A stretch of 52,327 bases of DNA from positions 25,902 through 78,228 of the forward strand of contig MKRV01000234.1 of the NCBI GenBank assembly GCA_001897995.1, written 5' to 3'. Below, in pieces: positions 44,484 to 52,327 of this stretch. Under the pieces are notes generated by a model. That model saw only the letters and a list, made by a program, of their open reading frames with translations. It ran no database searches and had not been told where the DNA came from. The first letter of the stretch is position 1. Every line of letters begins with the position of its first letter. The position numbers were made by a program, and so were the translations under genes. The DNA comes from Alphaproteobacteria bacterium 65-37 (lineage in GTDB: Bacteria > Pseudomonadota > Alphaproteobacteria > Reyranellales > Reyranellaceae).

Positions 44484-45536
44484 ATGCTCTCCACCACGCC
44501 CGAAGTGAAGCTGCCGCCGGTCGGCGTCGTCATCACCAGCTACAATTGCGAAGCCTATATCGCCCAGGCCATCGAGTCCGTAGCGCGCCAGAGCGTCCGC
44601 AACCTCGATGTGGTGGTCGTCGACGACGCGTCGCAGGACCGTACGGTCGAGGTGATCGAGGAGGCGCTGGCGCGCCTCAAGGACCGCCGGTTCCGCTTCG
44701 TCGCGATGCCGTCGAATCTCGGCCAGACCGGCGCCGTGCGGCGTGGGCTCGGCGAGCTCGATACGCCGTTCGTTTGCTTCCTCGATGGCGACGATATCTG
44801 GCACGAGACCTTCGTCGAGCGACACCTCGCCGCCCACCTCAACACCGACTTTCCTGTCGGGTTCACTTATTGCGATTCGCACGTCATCAATGGTGATGGC
44901 GAACTGCTGGCGGGAACCGCTTGGTGGTTCGAGCGGCCGAATGGGGACCCGCCGCATCGTTCGGTCGAGCCGGCGACCACGCCGACGATCGATGGTGCAA
45001 GAGGCGTCGCGAGCTTTCCGCTCAAGCCGGCGCTGACGCTTCATGCCGAATGGTCGTCGGCCTGGTCGTGCAACAGCATGGCCTCCCTGATGTTTCGGCG
45101 CAGCCTGGTGGATCTGATTTTCCCCGAGAGCGACGAGAGCCTGCGGCTCTATCTGGACCACTATCTCACGACGTTCGGCATGCTGGTCGCCGGCGGCATC
45201 GCCATTCACGAATCGCTCTACGCCTACCGCATGCACGGCAAGAACAGCCATTCCCAGGCATCGGTCGTGGGCGGCACCTTCGCCACGTCGCGCAACGACT
45301 GGCAGGCGATCAACCGCGACGTCCTGCAGCTCGTTCATCGCGAAATGCTGGCGCGGCGGGATGAACTCTGCACGGCAGTCGGAGCGGGCCACTTCACGCA
45401 CTCGCTGGCCCTTTTCGCCACGGCTCTGACCGAGATCAACGCCGGCACGTCCAAGGAAGAAGTCGTGGAGGAAAACCAGCAGGATACCGGCGGTGTGCTG
45501 GTGCGGCTGGGCAAGCTGTTCGGCAACAGCCGCTGA
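44484..45536 (+). CDS. Family 2 glycosyltransferase
   Basis: 350 residues. GT-A motifs: VGVVITSYNCEAYIAQAIES, DLDVVVVDDASQDRT-type nucleotide site (NLDVVVVDDAS here) and the metal-binding DGDDIW (around 93-98). No membrane helix is visible, so it acts at the cytosolic face. Donor and acceptor are unknown. It follows the FkbM gene by 11 bases. Confidence 0.9.
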   Translation: MLSTTPEVKLPPVGVVITSYNCEAYIAQAIESVARQSVRNLDVVVVDDASQDRTVEVIEEALARLKDRRFRFVAMPSNLGQTGAVRRGLGELDTPFVCFLDGDDIWHETFVERHLAAHLNTDFPVGFTYCDSHVINGDGELLAGTAWWFERPNGDPPHRSVEPATTPTIDGARGVASFPLKPALTLHAEWSSAWSCNSMASLMFRRSLVDLIFPESDESLRLYLDHYLTTFGMLVAGGIAIHESLYAYRMHGKNSHSQASVVGGTFATSRNDWQAINRDVLQLVHREMLARRDELCTAVGAGHFTHSLALFATALTEINAGTSKEEVVEENQQDTGGVLVRLGKLFGNSR

Positions 45537-45549
45537 GGCCAACTTCGAG

Positions 45550-46833
45550 ATGAAAAAGAAGACTCTCGCTTTCTCTGCGATCTACTTCGTGATCCTTGCC
45601 GCCGTGACATTGGTCGGCATCGAGCTGCTCGCCGCGTTCTACAGCCCGTCCTGGCCTGCCTACGCTTTGCGCTCGACGCCGCCCGTCAACAACTTGCCCC
45701 TGGGGACGGGCCTGCCCGACTGGATGACGGCGCCGTACAACTCCTGGGGCATGCGCGATGTCGAGCGGGCTTTCGGCCCGGCCGCCGCCGGCACGGTGCG
45801 CACCGTCTTCGTCGGCGACAGCTTCGTGGAGTTCCAGCCACTGCGGAAGAGCTTGCCGGCCGCGGTCGAAGAACGCCTGCTGCAGGGAGCCAAGAAGCCG
45901 GTCGAAGCGGTCAATCTCGGGATCAGTGGCAGCGGGGTGCCGAGTTACTATTACCGCCTGCGCGACGTCGCTCTGCCGCTGGCGCCTGACCAGGTGTCGG
46001 TGTTCTTCTTCTCCGGCAACGACTTCCTGTTCGGCAACACTGGCTTTTCGTCCGCATGGGTACCGCCGCTGGTCGACGAATCGCCCGGCCGTTCGATCGT
46101 CGGTCGCTTGATGCCGCACACCAATTGGCTGCTGGTGAACCGGTTGCGGCTGTCGGAGTTCCTGAGCAGCAACGAGCCCATCCCGGGTGAATTCGAGGCG
46201 CTGCAGCAGATCGTCAAGGAGCCCAAGGCCGAGGCGCTGGCCAAGCTCGCCCAGCACATGAAGCGTCATTACTTTCCCGGCGTGCCGGAACAGCGGTTGC
46301 TGGAGATCCTGTCGCGCGGCGACGGGCGGCTGATCGACCTCTTCGCCGCCCGGCAGGACGACCGGGAGTATCTCGCGGGCTGGCTGCCCAATCTCATCCT
46401 GCGCGCCGAACTCAACCCCAACGCCTTCAACAGCATCACCACGCTCGAGCAGGCCAAGGCCTCCGTGCAGAAGGACGGCATCGACTCGACCCTGTCGTGG
46501 CTGGTTGCCATGAATCGGGCGGCGCGCGAGCGGGGCGTGCCGTTCTCGTTGTTCGTTATCCCGACTGGCGCGGTCGACCGCGCCTTCGTCGACTTCTGGG
46601 CGCCGTGGCCGCATTACTATTCCTGGTATCTGCATTGCGCCGCCATGCACGAGCGGCTCGTCGAGGCGCTGCAGGGCACGGATGTGCCGTTCGTCGATCT
46701 GCGGACGGTCCTCGAGGGCAAGCTCGATACATTTCGCAAGTCCGATGCTCATTGGTCGGAGTATGGCCAGAGTCTGGCGGCCGACCGGATCGCCCAGCAG
46801 CTCAGGTCGACCCTGAAGGCGAAACTCGACTGA
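45550..46833 (+). CDS. SGNH/AlgX-like membrane-anchored protein
   Basis: 427 residues from the ATG at 45550; the longer frame from 45493 runs through the glycosyltransferase. A signal-anchor (FSAIYFVILAAVTLVGIELLAAF) precedes a domain with VFVGDSFVEF (catalytic Ser of block I), SGND and a late DAHWSEYGQ with the Asp-x-x-His-like pair (DAHW). This is the SGNH-hydrolase/AlgX type that acetylates or deacetylates exported polysaccharide. It lies 13 bases after the glycosyltransferase gene, in an apparent operon. Confidence 0.78.
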   Translation: MKKKTLAFSAIYFVILAAVTLVGIELLAAFYSPSWPAYALRSTPPVNNLPLGTGLPDWMTAPYNSWGMRDVERAFGPAAAGTVRTVFVGDSFVEFQPLRKSLPAAVEERLLQGAKKPVEAVNLGISGSGVPSYYYRLRDVALPLAPDQVSVFFFSGNDFLFGNTGFSSAWVPPLVDESPGRSIVGRLMPHTNWLLVNRLRLSEFLSSNEPIPGEFEALQQIVKEPKAEALAKLAQHMKRHYFPGVPEQRLLEILSRGDGRLIDLFAARQDDREYLAGWLPNLILRAELNPNAFNSITTLEQAKASVQKDGIDSTLSWLVAMNRAARERGVPFSLFVIPTGAVDRAFVDFWAPWPHYYSWYLHCAAMHERLVEALQGTDVPFVDLRTVLEGKLDTFRKSDAHWSEYGQSLAADRIAQQLRSTLKAKLD

Positions 46834-46878
46834 GCCGGCCGGTTGCGCGGCCTCGTCGCGGTGTGCTTAACCACGACC

Positions 46879-47754
46879 GTGAGCACCTCGACCGACCCCG
46901 CCCGGGAACAGGGCCTCGCCATCGTCCGCACGGTGGCCGACCTGCGTCGCACCGTCGCTGCCTTCCGCAAGGCCGGCCAAACGATCGGCCTGGTGCCGAC
47001 CATGGGCGCTCTGCACGAGGGCCATGTCAGCCTGGTGAAGGGCGCGCTCGATCGCGGTGACGTTCCCGTCACCAGCATTTTCGTCAATCCGACCCAGTTC
47101 GGTCCCAACGAGGATTTCGCCGCCTACCCGCGCGACGAGCAGGGCGACTTCGACAAGTTGCAGGCCGCCGGCTGCCGCATCGTCTTCGCCCCGACCAAGG
47201 ACGAGATGTATCCCGGCGAGCAGCTCACCTCGGTGATCGTCAAAGGCGTCACCGAGGGGCTGTGCGGTCCGTTGCGGCCCGGTCATTTCGAGGGTGTCGC
47301 CACCGTCGTTTCCAAGCTGCTGCTGATGGCCATGCCGGACCGCGCCTTCTTCGGCGAGAAGGACTACCAGCAGCTCCAGGTCATCAAGCGCATGGTGCGC
47401 GACCTCTCCATGCCCTTCGAGATCGTCGGCATGCCGACGGTGCGCGAAGCGGACGGCCTGGCGATGTCGTCGCGCAACCGTTACATGAATGCCGCGGAGC
47501 GCAAGACTGCCACCGGCCTCTATCGGGCACTGAACGAGGTCGCCCAGGCCGTGCGTGGCGGGGCCGCCTGTGCGGCCACGACGGCCGCGGCCAGCCAGGC
47601 GCTGCTGGCTGGTGGTTTCGACAAGGTCGAGTATCTCACCGTCGTCGACGCCGAGAGCCTGGCCCCGTTGGAGAGGGTGGCCCCCGCCCCGGCCCGCGTC
47701 GTGGCGGCCGTTCGGCTCGGTCGCACGCGCCTGATCGACAATATCGCGGCGTAG
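46879..47754 (+). CDS. panC: Pantothenate synthetase PanC
   Basis: 291 residues if started at the GTG at 46879; GTG 46861 and TTG 46843 are alternatives and no strong ribosome site decides. Motifs are those of PanC: VPTMGALHEGHVSLV (HIGH-like), FVNPTQFGPNEDF, FGEKDYQQLQVIKRMV and a KMSKS-like SSRNRYM. It joins pantoate to beta-alanine using ATP in coenzyme A synthesis. It follows the SGNH gene but is functionally separate. Confidence 0.95.
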   Translation: MSTSTDPAREQGLAIVRTVADLRRTVAAFRKAGQTIGLVPTMGALHEGHVSLVKGALDRGDVPVTSIFVNPTQFGPNEDFAAYPRDEQGDFDKLQAAGCRIVFAPTKDEMYPGEQLTSVIVKGVTEGLCGPLRPGHFEGVATVVSKLLLMAMPDRAFFGEKDYQQLQVIKRMVRDLSMPFEIVGMPTVREADGLAMSSRNRYMNAAERKTATGLYRALNEVAQAVRGGAACAATTAAASQALLAGGFDKVEYLTVVDAESLAPLERVAPAPARVVAAVRLGRTRLIDNIAA

Positions 47755-47773
47755 CCTGGAGTATCGAGCGGCG

Positions 47774-49051
47774 TCAGGCCGCTTCGAGCAGGCAGACCGA
47801 GCCCTGGCCGCCGTCGGCGCAGATGCTGACGATCGCGCGCTGGCCCTTGGGCATCGCCGCCAACTCCTTCACGGCTTGGCTCAGGATGCGCGCGCCGGTG
47901 GCGCCGAAGGGATGGCCGATCGCCGTGCTGCCGCCGTTGGGATTGAGGCGATCGCGCGGGAAGGCGCCGAAATCGCGATCGACGCCGGCCTTGCTCCGTC
48001 GGAACTCGGCACTCTCCAGCGCCTTCAGGTGGAAGGCTACTTGGGCGGCGAAGGCTTCGTGGATCTCCCAAAGATGGATGTCGCCGTAGCCGAGAGCGTT
48101 GCGTGCCAGCAGGCGCGGGATGGCGAAGGCCGGCGCCATCAAGAGCCCTTCCACGCGGAAATCGACCGAGGCGATCTCCCAGTCGACCAGCTTCACCCGC
48201 GGCGTCCTGGCTGGCAGCTTCTCGAGCCCCTTCGAGGAGGCGACCCAGAGCGCCGCCGCGCCGTCGGTCAGCGGTGAGGAATTGCCCGCCGTCAGCGTGC
48301 CCTTGCCGCTGGTGCGGTCGAACGAGGGCTGCAGTTTGGCCAACCGCTCCAGCGAGGTGTCTTTGCGCGGGATGGTGTCGCGCCGGGTGCCCGCGATCTC
48401 GATGACGAGATCGTCGAAGAAGCCGCACTCCCAGGCGGCGACGGCGTTGCGATGGCTGGCCAGAGCGATCTCGTCCTGCTCGGCACGGCCGATCTGCCAT
48501 TCCTTGGCGGTGATTTCGGTGTGCTCTCCCATGCTGAGCCCGGTCGTGCGGTTGCTGATCGCCGGGATGAAGAGGCGGACGTCCCTGAGGTGCAGGGCCG
48601 TGATGTGATCGATTTTCTGGCCGAGCGAGCGGGCCTGCTGGAACTTGCGCAGCCAGTCGGACAATTGCTGGCCAAGGCCGACCTGCACGCGGCTCAGGCT
48701 GTCGACGCCGCCGACCAGGGCGAGGTTATAGCTCTCGCCGTCGATCATGCCGGCCGCTTCGATGGTGCCGATCATGCTGGTCGAGCAGGCCATCACCGTG
48801 GAGAAAGCCGGGATCGTGGCGTCGAGCCCGGCGTCCATCATGACTTCACGGGCGATGTTGCTCCAGGTGAGGCTCGGCACGACGACACCCCAGACCGCGA
48901 AATCTGGCCTGGCTCCACCCAGCTCGGCCAGCATGTGCCGCGCCACCGGCACCGAGAGGTCGATGGCGTCGAGCGCGGCGAGTGCGCCGTCCACCTTGGC
49001 GAAGGGCGTGCGCACGCCGGCGGCGAGCCAGAGGTCGGCCGACCGTCTCAT
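47774..49051 (-). CDS. Acetyl-CoA acetyltransferase (thiolase)
   Basis: 425 residues with the thiolase fold: nucleophile Cys89 in VMACSTSM, EIHEAFAAQ with the active His, GHPFGATGAR, and the second Cys in CADGGQGSV. The NPNGGSTAIGHP block is of the FadI/FadA kind. It acts in fatty-acid breakdown or acetoacetyl-CoA metabolism; no partner hydratase-dehydrogenase lies in the window. It converges on panC. Confidence 0.92.
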   Translation of the reverse strand: MRRSADLWLAAGVRTPFAKVDGALAALDAIDLSVPVARHMLAELGGARPDFAVWGVVVPSLTWSNIAREVMMDAGLDATIPAFSTVMACSTSMIGTIEAAGMIDGESYNLALVGGVDSLSRVQVGLGQQLSDWLRKFQQARSLGQKIDHITALHLRDVRLFIPAISNRTTGLSMGEHTEITAKEWQIGRAEQDEIALASHRNAVAAWECGFFDDLVIEIAGTRRDTIPRKDTSLERLAKLQPSFDRTSGKGTLTAGNSSPLTDGAAALWVASSKGLEKLPARTPRVKLVDWEIASVDFRVEGLLMAPAFAIPRLLARNALGYGDIHLWEIHEAFAAQVAFHLKALESAEFRRSKAGVDRDFGAFPRDRLNPNGGSTAIGHPFGATGARILSQAVKELAAMPKGQRAIVSICADGGQGSVCLLEAA

Positions 49052-49053
49052 CG

Positions 49054-49938
49054 CTAGGCTGCTTGTTCGAGGGTCGAGGCGACGTCGCGTGTCGTCACGC
49101 GCCGCAGGTCACGCATCTTGGTCGTGTCGAAGGGCCGTGCGCGATGCATGGTACAGCGATTGTCCCAGATCACGAGATCGCCTTGCTGCCAGCGATGGGC
49201 ATGGACGAATTTCGGCTGCGTCGCGTGCTCGATCAGGTCCATCAGCATCAGGCGGCCGTCGGCCACCGGCCGGCCGAGAATGTGCGATGCATGCGAGGCG
49301 ATATAGAGCGTCTTGCGATGCGAGCCGGGATGAGTGCGCACGACCCGCTGCGGTACCGGCGGCAGGGCGGCGCGTTCCTCCTCGCTGTACGTCACGACGC
49401 CGAGCTGTTCGCGCGAGCGCCAGATCGAATGCTCGGCGACCAAGCCTTCGAGGTCGTGCTTGCTTGCCTCGGACAGGGCGTCGTAGGCGGCGCGCATATC
49501 GGCGAATTCCGTCTCGCCGCCTTCGTCGGGAACGATATGCGCGTAGAGCATCGACAGTGCACCGGGCACGCGTCGGAACGAGGCATCGGTGTGCCACAGC
49601 CGATTGGCCAGCCAGTCGAGCCGGCGGCGCGCATCGGCCGCCAGCACGTTGCCGTCCGCGTCGAGGTTGGAAATGTCGGCGATCTGGCTGGAGGCCAATC
49701 GATGCTTGATATCGCGTTGGCGGAGTTTCGCCGCGGAGGATTCGACGGGGCCGAAGGCACTCGCAAACGCGATCTGCTTTTCGTCGTCGAGCTTCTGGCT
49801 GTGGAACACCACCACGGCATAGCGATTGATGGCGGCCTCGATGGCGTCGCGGTCGGCCGGCGGCAAGGGGGCGGCAAGGTCGATATCGGAGATCTCGGCG
49901 ACGAAGCCGGGGTGCGTTGGCGTAACCGTGATGCTCAC
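49054..49938 (-). CDS. TauD/TfdA-family 2OG-Fe(II) dioxygenase
   Basis: 294 residues. Iron ligands: His and Asp in LWHTDASF and the distal His in NRCTMHRARPFD, with a 2OG-binding Arg in RDLRRVT. The TauD fold (GFVAEISDIDLAAPL at the start) is clear. TfdA-like enzymes hydroxylate and cleave sulphonates or aryloxyalkanoates; the substrate is not determined. It sits two bases upstream of the thiolase on the same strand. Confidence 0.9.
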   Translation of the reverse strand: MSITVTPTHPGFVAEISDIDLAAPLPPADRDAIEAAINRYAVVVFHSQKLDDEKQIAFASAFGPVESSAAKLRQRDIKHRLASSQIADISNLDADGNVLAADARRRLDWLANRLWHTDASFRRVPGALSMLYAHIVPDEGGETEFADMRAAYDALSEASKHDLEGLVAEHSIWRSREQLGVVTYSEEERAALPPVPQRVVRTHPGSHRKTLYIASHASHILGRPVADGRLMLMDLIEHATQPKFVHAHRWQQGDLVIWDNRCTMHRARPFDTTKMRDLRRVTTRDVASTLEQAA

Positions 49939-49994
49939 AACCGCCTCCTGCGGCTATAGTGCCGACCCACCGTCATTCTCTCCCAGGAAACGCC

Positions 49995-50987
49995 ATGCCG
50001 CAAACGATGAAGCTCGCCCTGCTCGACGACTACCAGAAGGTTGCCCTGAAGATGGCCGATTGGGACCGCCTGCGCAGCCGCGGTATCGACATTACGGTCT
50101 TTCACGAACCCTTCGCTTCGGTCGATGATGCGGCGCAGAAACTGGCACCTTTCGACATTCTCGGTCTGCTGCGCGAGCGCACGGCCTTCCCGCGGGCGCT
50201 GATCGAGAAGCTGCCCAACCTGAAATTCATGGTCCTGACCGGCGCGCGGGCGGCCAGTCTCGACGACAAGGCCGCGACCGAGCGCGGCATTCCGATCTCG
50301 ACGACGCCCGGCGGCACCTCGAACGCGCCGACCGCCGAGCTCGGTTGGGCACTCCTGATGTCCTGCGCCCGCGACCTCGCCAAGGCCGAGCGGCTGATGC
50401 GCTCGGGCGGCTGGCACGACGGCATCCGGCAGATGAACGTGCTGGAAGGTAAACGGCTCGGCATTCTCGGCCTCGGCAAGCTCGGGAGCCGCATCGCGGG
50501 CTACGCCAAGGCTTTCGGCATGGACGTCGTGGCCTGGAGCCAGAACCTGACTGCGGAGAAGGCGGCTTCGATCGGCGTCAAGCATGTCACCAAGGACGAG
50601 CTGCTCTCGACCTCGGATTTCATCTCGATCCACCTTGCCTTGTCGGACCGCACGCGTGGCCTGATCGGCGCCGCCGATCTCGCGAAGATGAAAAAGACCG
50701 CCATCCTGATCAACACCTCGCGCGGGCCGATCGTCGACGAGGCGGCGCTGATTGCAGCCCTGCAGAACGGCACCATCGCCCATGCTGGCCTCGACGTGTA
50801 CGACAAGGAGCCGCTGCCGGCCGGCCATCCGCTGACCAAGTTGGACAACGTCACCCTGGTGCCGCATCTCGGGTACGTCGTCGAGGACAGCTACCGCTAC
50901 TTCTACGAGGGCACGGTCAAGGACATCGAAGCCTGGCTGGACGGCAGCCCGATCAACCTTCTCAATCCGGACGTGCTGAAAAAGTAG
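49995..50987 (+). CDS. D-2-hydroxyacid dehydrogenase (NAD-dependent)
   Basis: 330 residues from the ATG at 49995 (CAGGAAA upstream). The Rossmann motif is GLGKLGSRIAG; catalytic residues are Arg in NTSRGPIVDE, Glu in YDKEPLPAGHP and His in VPHLGYV. Related to phosphoglycerate and formate/glycerate dehydrogenases. The substrate is not identified. It is divergent from the TauD-like gene. Confidence 0.9.
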   Translation: MPQTMKLALLDDYQKVALKMADWDRLRSRGIDITVFHEPFASVDDAAQKLAPFDILGLLRERTAFPRALIEKLPNLKFMVLTGARAASLDDKAATERGIPISTTPGGTSNAPTAELGWALLMSCARDLAKAERLMRSGGWHDGIRQMNVLEGKRLGILGLGKLGSRIAGYAKAFGMDVVAWSQNLTAEKAASIGVKHVTKDELLSTSDFISIHLALSDRTRGLIGAADLAKMKKTAILINTSRGPIVDEAALIAALQNGTIAHAGLDVYDKEPLPAGHPLTKLDNVTLVPHLGYVVEDSYRYFYEGTVKDIEAWLDGSPINLLNPDVLKK

Positions 50988-51081
50988 CGTAGAGAAAAAA
51001 TGGCGGCCGATGTCGATTCTCGGTCGGCCGGGGCGTCGATGGGGTGACGGAACCTTCCGTCGCCAACCGAGGAGATCGACA

Positions 51082-51465
51082 ATGGCTCAATTTCTGCTGA
51101 TGCTGCACCAGGCGCCCAACTACACCGTCGACCTGCCGCGCGAGAAGACGCTGGAGATGACCCGCCGTTACATGGCCTGGGCCGACGGCCTGCGCCAGAA
51201 AGGCCAGATGGCCGGTGGCGAGAAGTTGGCCGTAGGCGGCGTTCGCACCATCAAGAACAAGGACGGCGGCCTGGTGGCGAGCGACGGTCCCTATGCCGAG
51301 GCCAAGGACGTGATCGGCGGTTACTTCGTCATCCAAGTGAAGGACGCGGCCGAGGCCGAAGCCATCGCCCGGGAATGCCCGCATCTCACGCTGGCGGCGG
51401 CGAACTGGATCGAGATCCGGCCGATCGAGGACATGACACAGGTGCGGGCGGCCGCGGCCGGCTGA
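51082..51465 (+). CDS. YCII/DGPF-domain protein of an ECF42 pair
   Basis: 127 residues from the ATG at 51082 behind GAGGAG. AQFLLMLHQAP, then VASDGPYAEAKDVIGGYFVI carries the DGPF-type motif and the family fold of YCII-related proteins. Such genes lie directly before ECF42 sigma factors, as here (two bases). Function unclear; probably linked to sigma-factor regulation. Confidence 0.88.
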   Translation: MAQFLLMLHQAPNYTVDLPREKTLEMTRRYMAWADGLRQKGQMAGGEKLAVGGVRTIKNKDGGLVASDGPYAEAKDVIGGYFVIQVKDAAEAEAIARECPHLTLAAANWIEIRPIEDMTQVRAAAAG

Positions 51466-51467
51466 CC

Positions 51468-52327
51468 ATGGACCCGGGCGTTCACCGGCTCGTCGATTCG
51501 CTGGCCCGCGATTCGGCGAGCCGCCTGGTCGCCGCCCTGGCGCGGCGGCTGGGTGCCGGCCGCATCGCCGTCGCCGAGGATGCCGTGCAGCACGCGCTGC
51601 TGCAGGCGCTGTCCCACTGGCCGTTCAAGGGCGTGCCGGCCAAGCCCGAAGCCTGGCTCGCCGTCGTCGCCAGGAACCGCGCCCTCGACCTGCTGCGCAA
51701 CGAGGTGCGCGGGCTTGCCCTCGCCGAGGAGCTGGCGTTGCCGGCTCCTGCGGTCCCAGAAGAGGGCGGCCGCTTCGATCGTGAACTGAACGACGACGAG
51801 CTGGTGCTGCTGTTTGCCGTCTGCCATCCCGCGCTGTCGGTCGAGGCGCGCGTCACTTTTGCCTTGAAGACAGTGTGCGGCCTCACCGTCCCGCAGATCG
51901 CGGCCGGGCTGCTGGCGGAGCCGACCACCATCGCCCAGCGCCTGGTGCGGGCGCGCCGCCAGCTCGAGCAGGCGGGCGTCGCCATCGAACCGCCGCCGCC
52001 CGAGGCTTTGCCGGAGCGCGCCGAATCGGTGCGCACGGCGCTCTACCTGATGTTCAATGAAGGCTACTCCGCGTCGTCGGGCGACGCGCTGGTTCATCCC
52101 GAACTCTGCGTCGAGGCGGTCCGCCTTGCCCGCGCGCTCGCCCGGCATCCGATGACGCGTGGCCCGGCAAGCGATGCGCTTGCGGCCCTGCTGACCCTCA
52201 CGGCGGCGCGCCTGCCGACACGTGTCGGTCCGGACGGCGTGGCGCAACTGCTCGACGAGCAGCCGCGCGAGGCCTGGGATCGTGCGCTCATCGCCATCGG
52301 CATCGCCCATCTCGAACGGTCGGCGAC
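51468..52327 (+). CDS. ECF42-type RNA polymerase sigma factor (cut by right edge)
   Basis: Open frame from the ATG at 51468 to the right edge, 286 codons visible. Sigma-2 region RRLGAGRIAVAEDAVQHAL and WLAVVARNRALDLLR, sigma-4 region LTVPQIAAGLLAEPTTIAQRLVRARRQL, then the long C-terminal extension with TALYLMFNEGYSAS, which is diagnostic for ECF42 and SigJ-like factors. The TPR-like extension continues beyond the window. Together with the YCII protein it forms a conserved pair; target genes unknown. Confidence 0.9.
   Translation, partial: MDPGVHRLVDSLARDSASRLVAALARRLGAGRIAVAEDAVQHALLQALSHWPFKGVPAKPEAWLAVVARNRALDLLRNEVRGLALAEELALPAPAVPEEGGRFDRELNDDELVLLFAVCHPALSVEARVTFALKTVCGLTVPQIAAGLLAEPTTIAQRLVRARRQLEQAGVAIEPPPPEALPERAESVRTALYLMFNEGYSASSGDALVHPELCVEAVRLARALARHPMTRGPASDALAALLTLTAARLPTRVGPDGVAQLLDEQPREAWDRALIAIGIAHLERSA

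Noticed and set aside
45436..46752. 438-codon frame on the minus strand
   Set aside because: Antisense to the SGNH/AlgX-like gene with clear motifs; no recognisable protein.

Overview
The window looks like a high-GC alphaproteobacterial chromosome; the genus cannot be fixed from sequence alone. Most of it, from the left edge to about position 43174, appears to be the integrase-proximal part of an integrative and conjugative element (ICE). The element ends in a 44-base copy of the 3' half of a tRNA-Gly(GCC) gene, beside a tyrosine integrase. To the right lies ordinary chromosome.

Left cargo, 1-7100: a cytochrome b561-type gene running off the left edge, a membrane-bound class III adenylate cyclase, a 2OG-Fe(II) oxygenase, an intact IS110-family transposase and several decayed fragments (two integrase-core transposases, a Hint-domain protein, a helix-turn-helix protein). 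No relaxase or replication gene is visible.

Metal region, 7100-22450: an HME-type RND efflux system (czcC facing czcBA plus a DUF3240 gene), a HupE/UreJ operon with a transmembrane anchor protein and a small His-rich exported protein, an NreB-like exporter overlapping a YqaA/DedA gene, a CsoR/RcnR/NreA-type repressor, a stump of rcnA, a TMEM165-type manganese exporter behind a yybP-ykoY riboswitch, an IS630-family element and a DmeF-like exporter. A near-palindromic operator-like motif recurs in front of three of these units and probably links them to the one repressor present.

Conjugation region, 22900-35500: traG, a copG-like gene and trbB-C-D-E-J-(K remnant)-L-F-G-I, mostly overlapping by 1-4 bases, then DUF2274 and a LysR gene. 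This is a complete-looking mating-pair formation set apart from TrbK.

Unusual module, 36297-41317: two converging operons. The rightward one encodes a carrier-protein-like gene, an XRE regulator, an ImmA/IrrE metallopeptidase carrying a C-terminal chagasin-like inhibitor domain, a papain-like (C1) peptidase and a divergent thymidylate synthase homologue. The leftward one encodes a MazG-like nucleotide pyrophosphohydrolase fusion and a uracil-DNA-glycosylase-like protein. The protease, its apparent inhibitor and the nucleotide/DNA-base enzymes, placed as cargo beside the integrase, suggest an undescribed conflict, defence or element-stability system. This is the main discovery candidate.

Chromosome, 43175-52327: FkbM methyltransferase, GT2 glycosyltransferase and SGNH/AlgX-like protein (surface polysaccharide), panC, a thiolase, a TauD-type dioxygenase, a D-2-hydroxyacid dehydrogenase, and a DGPF/YCII protein with an ECF42-type sigma factor that runs off the right edge.
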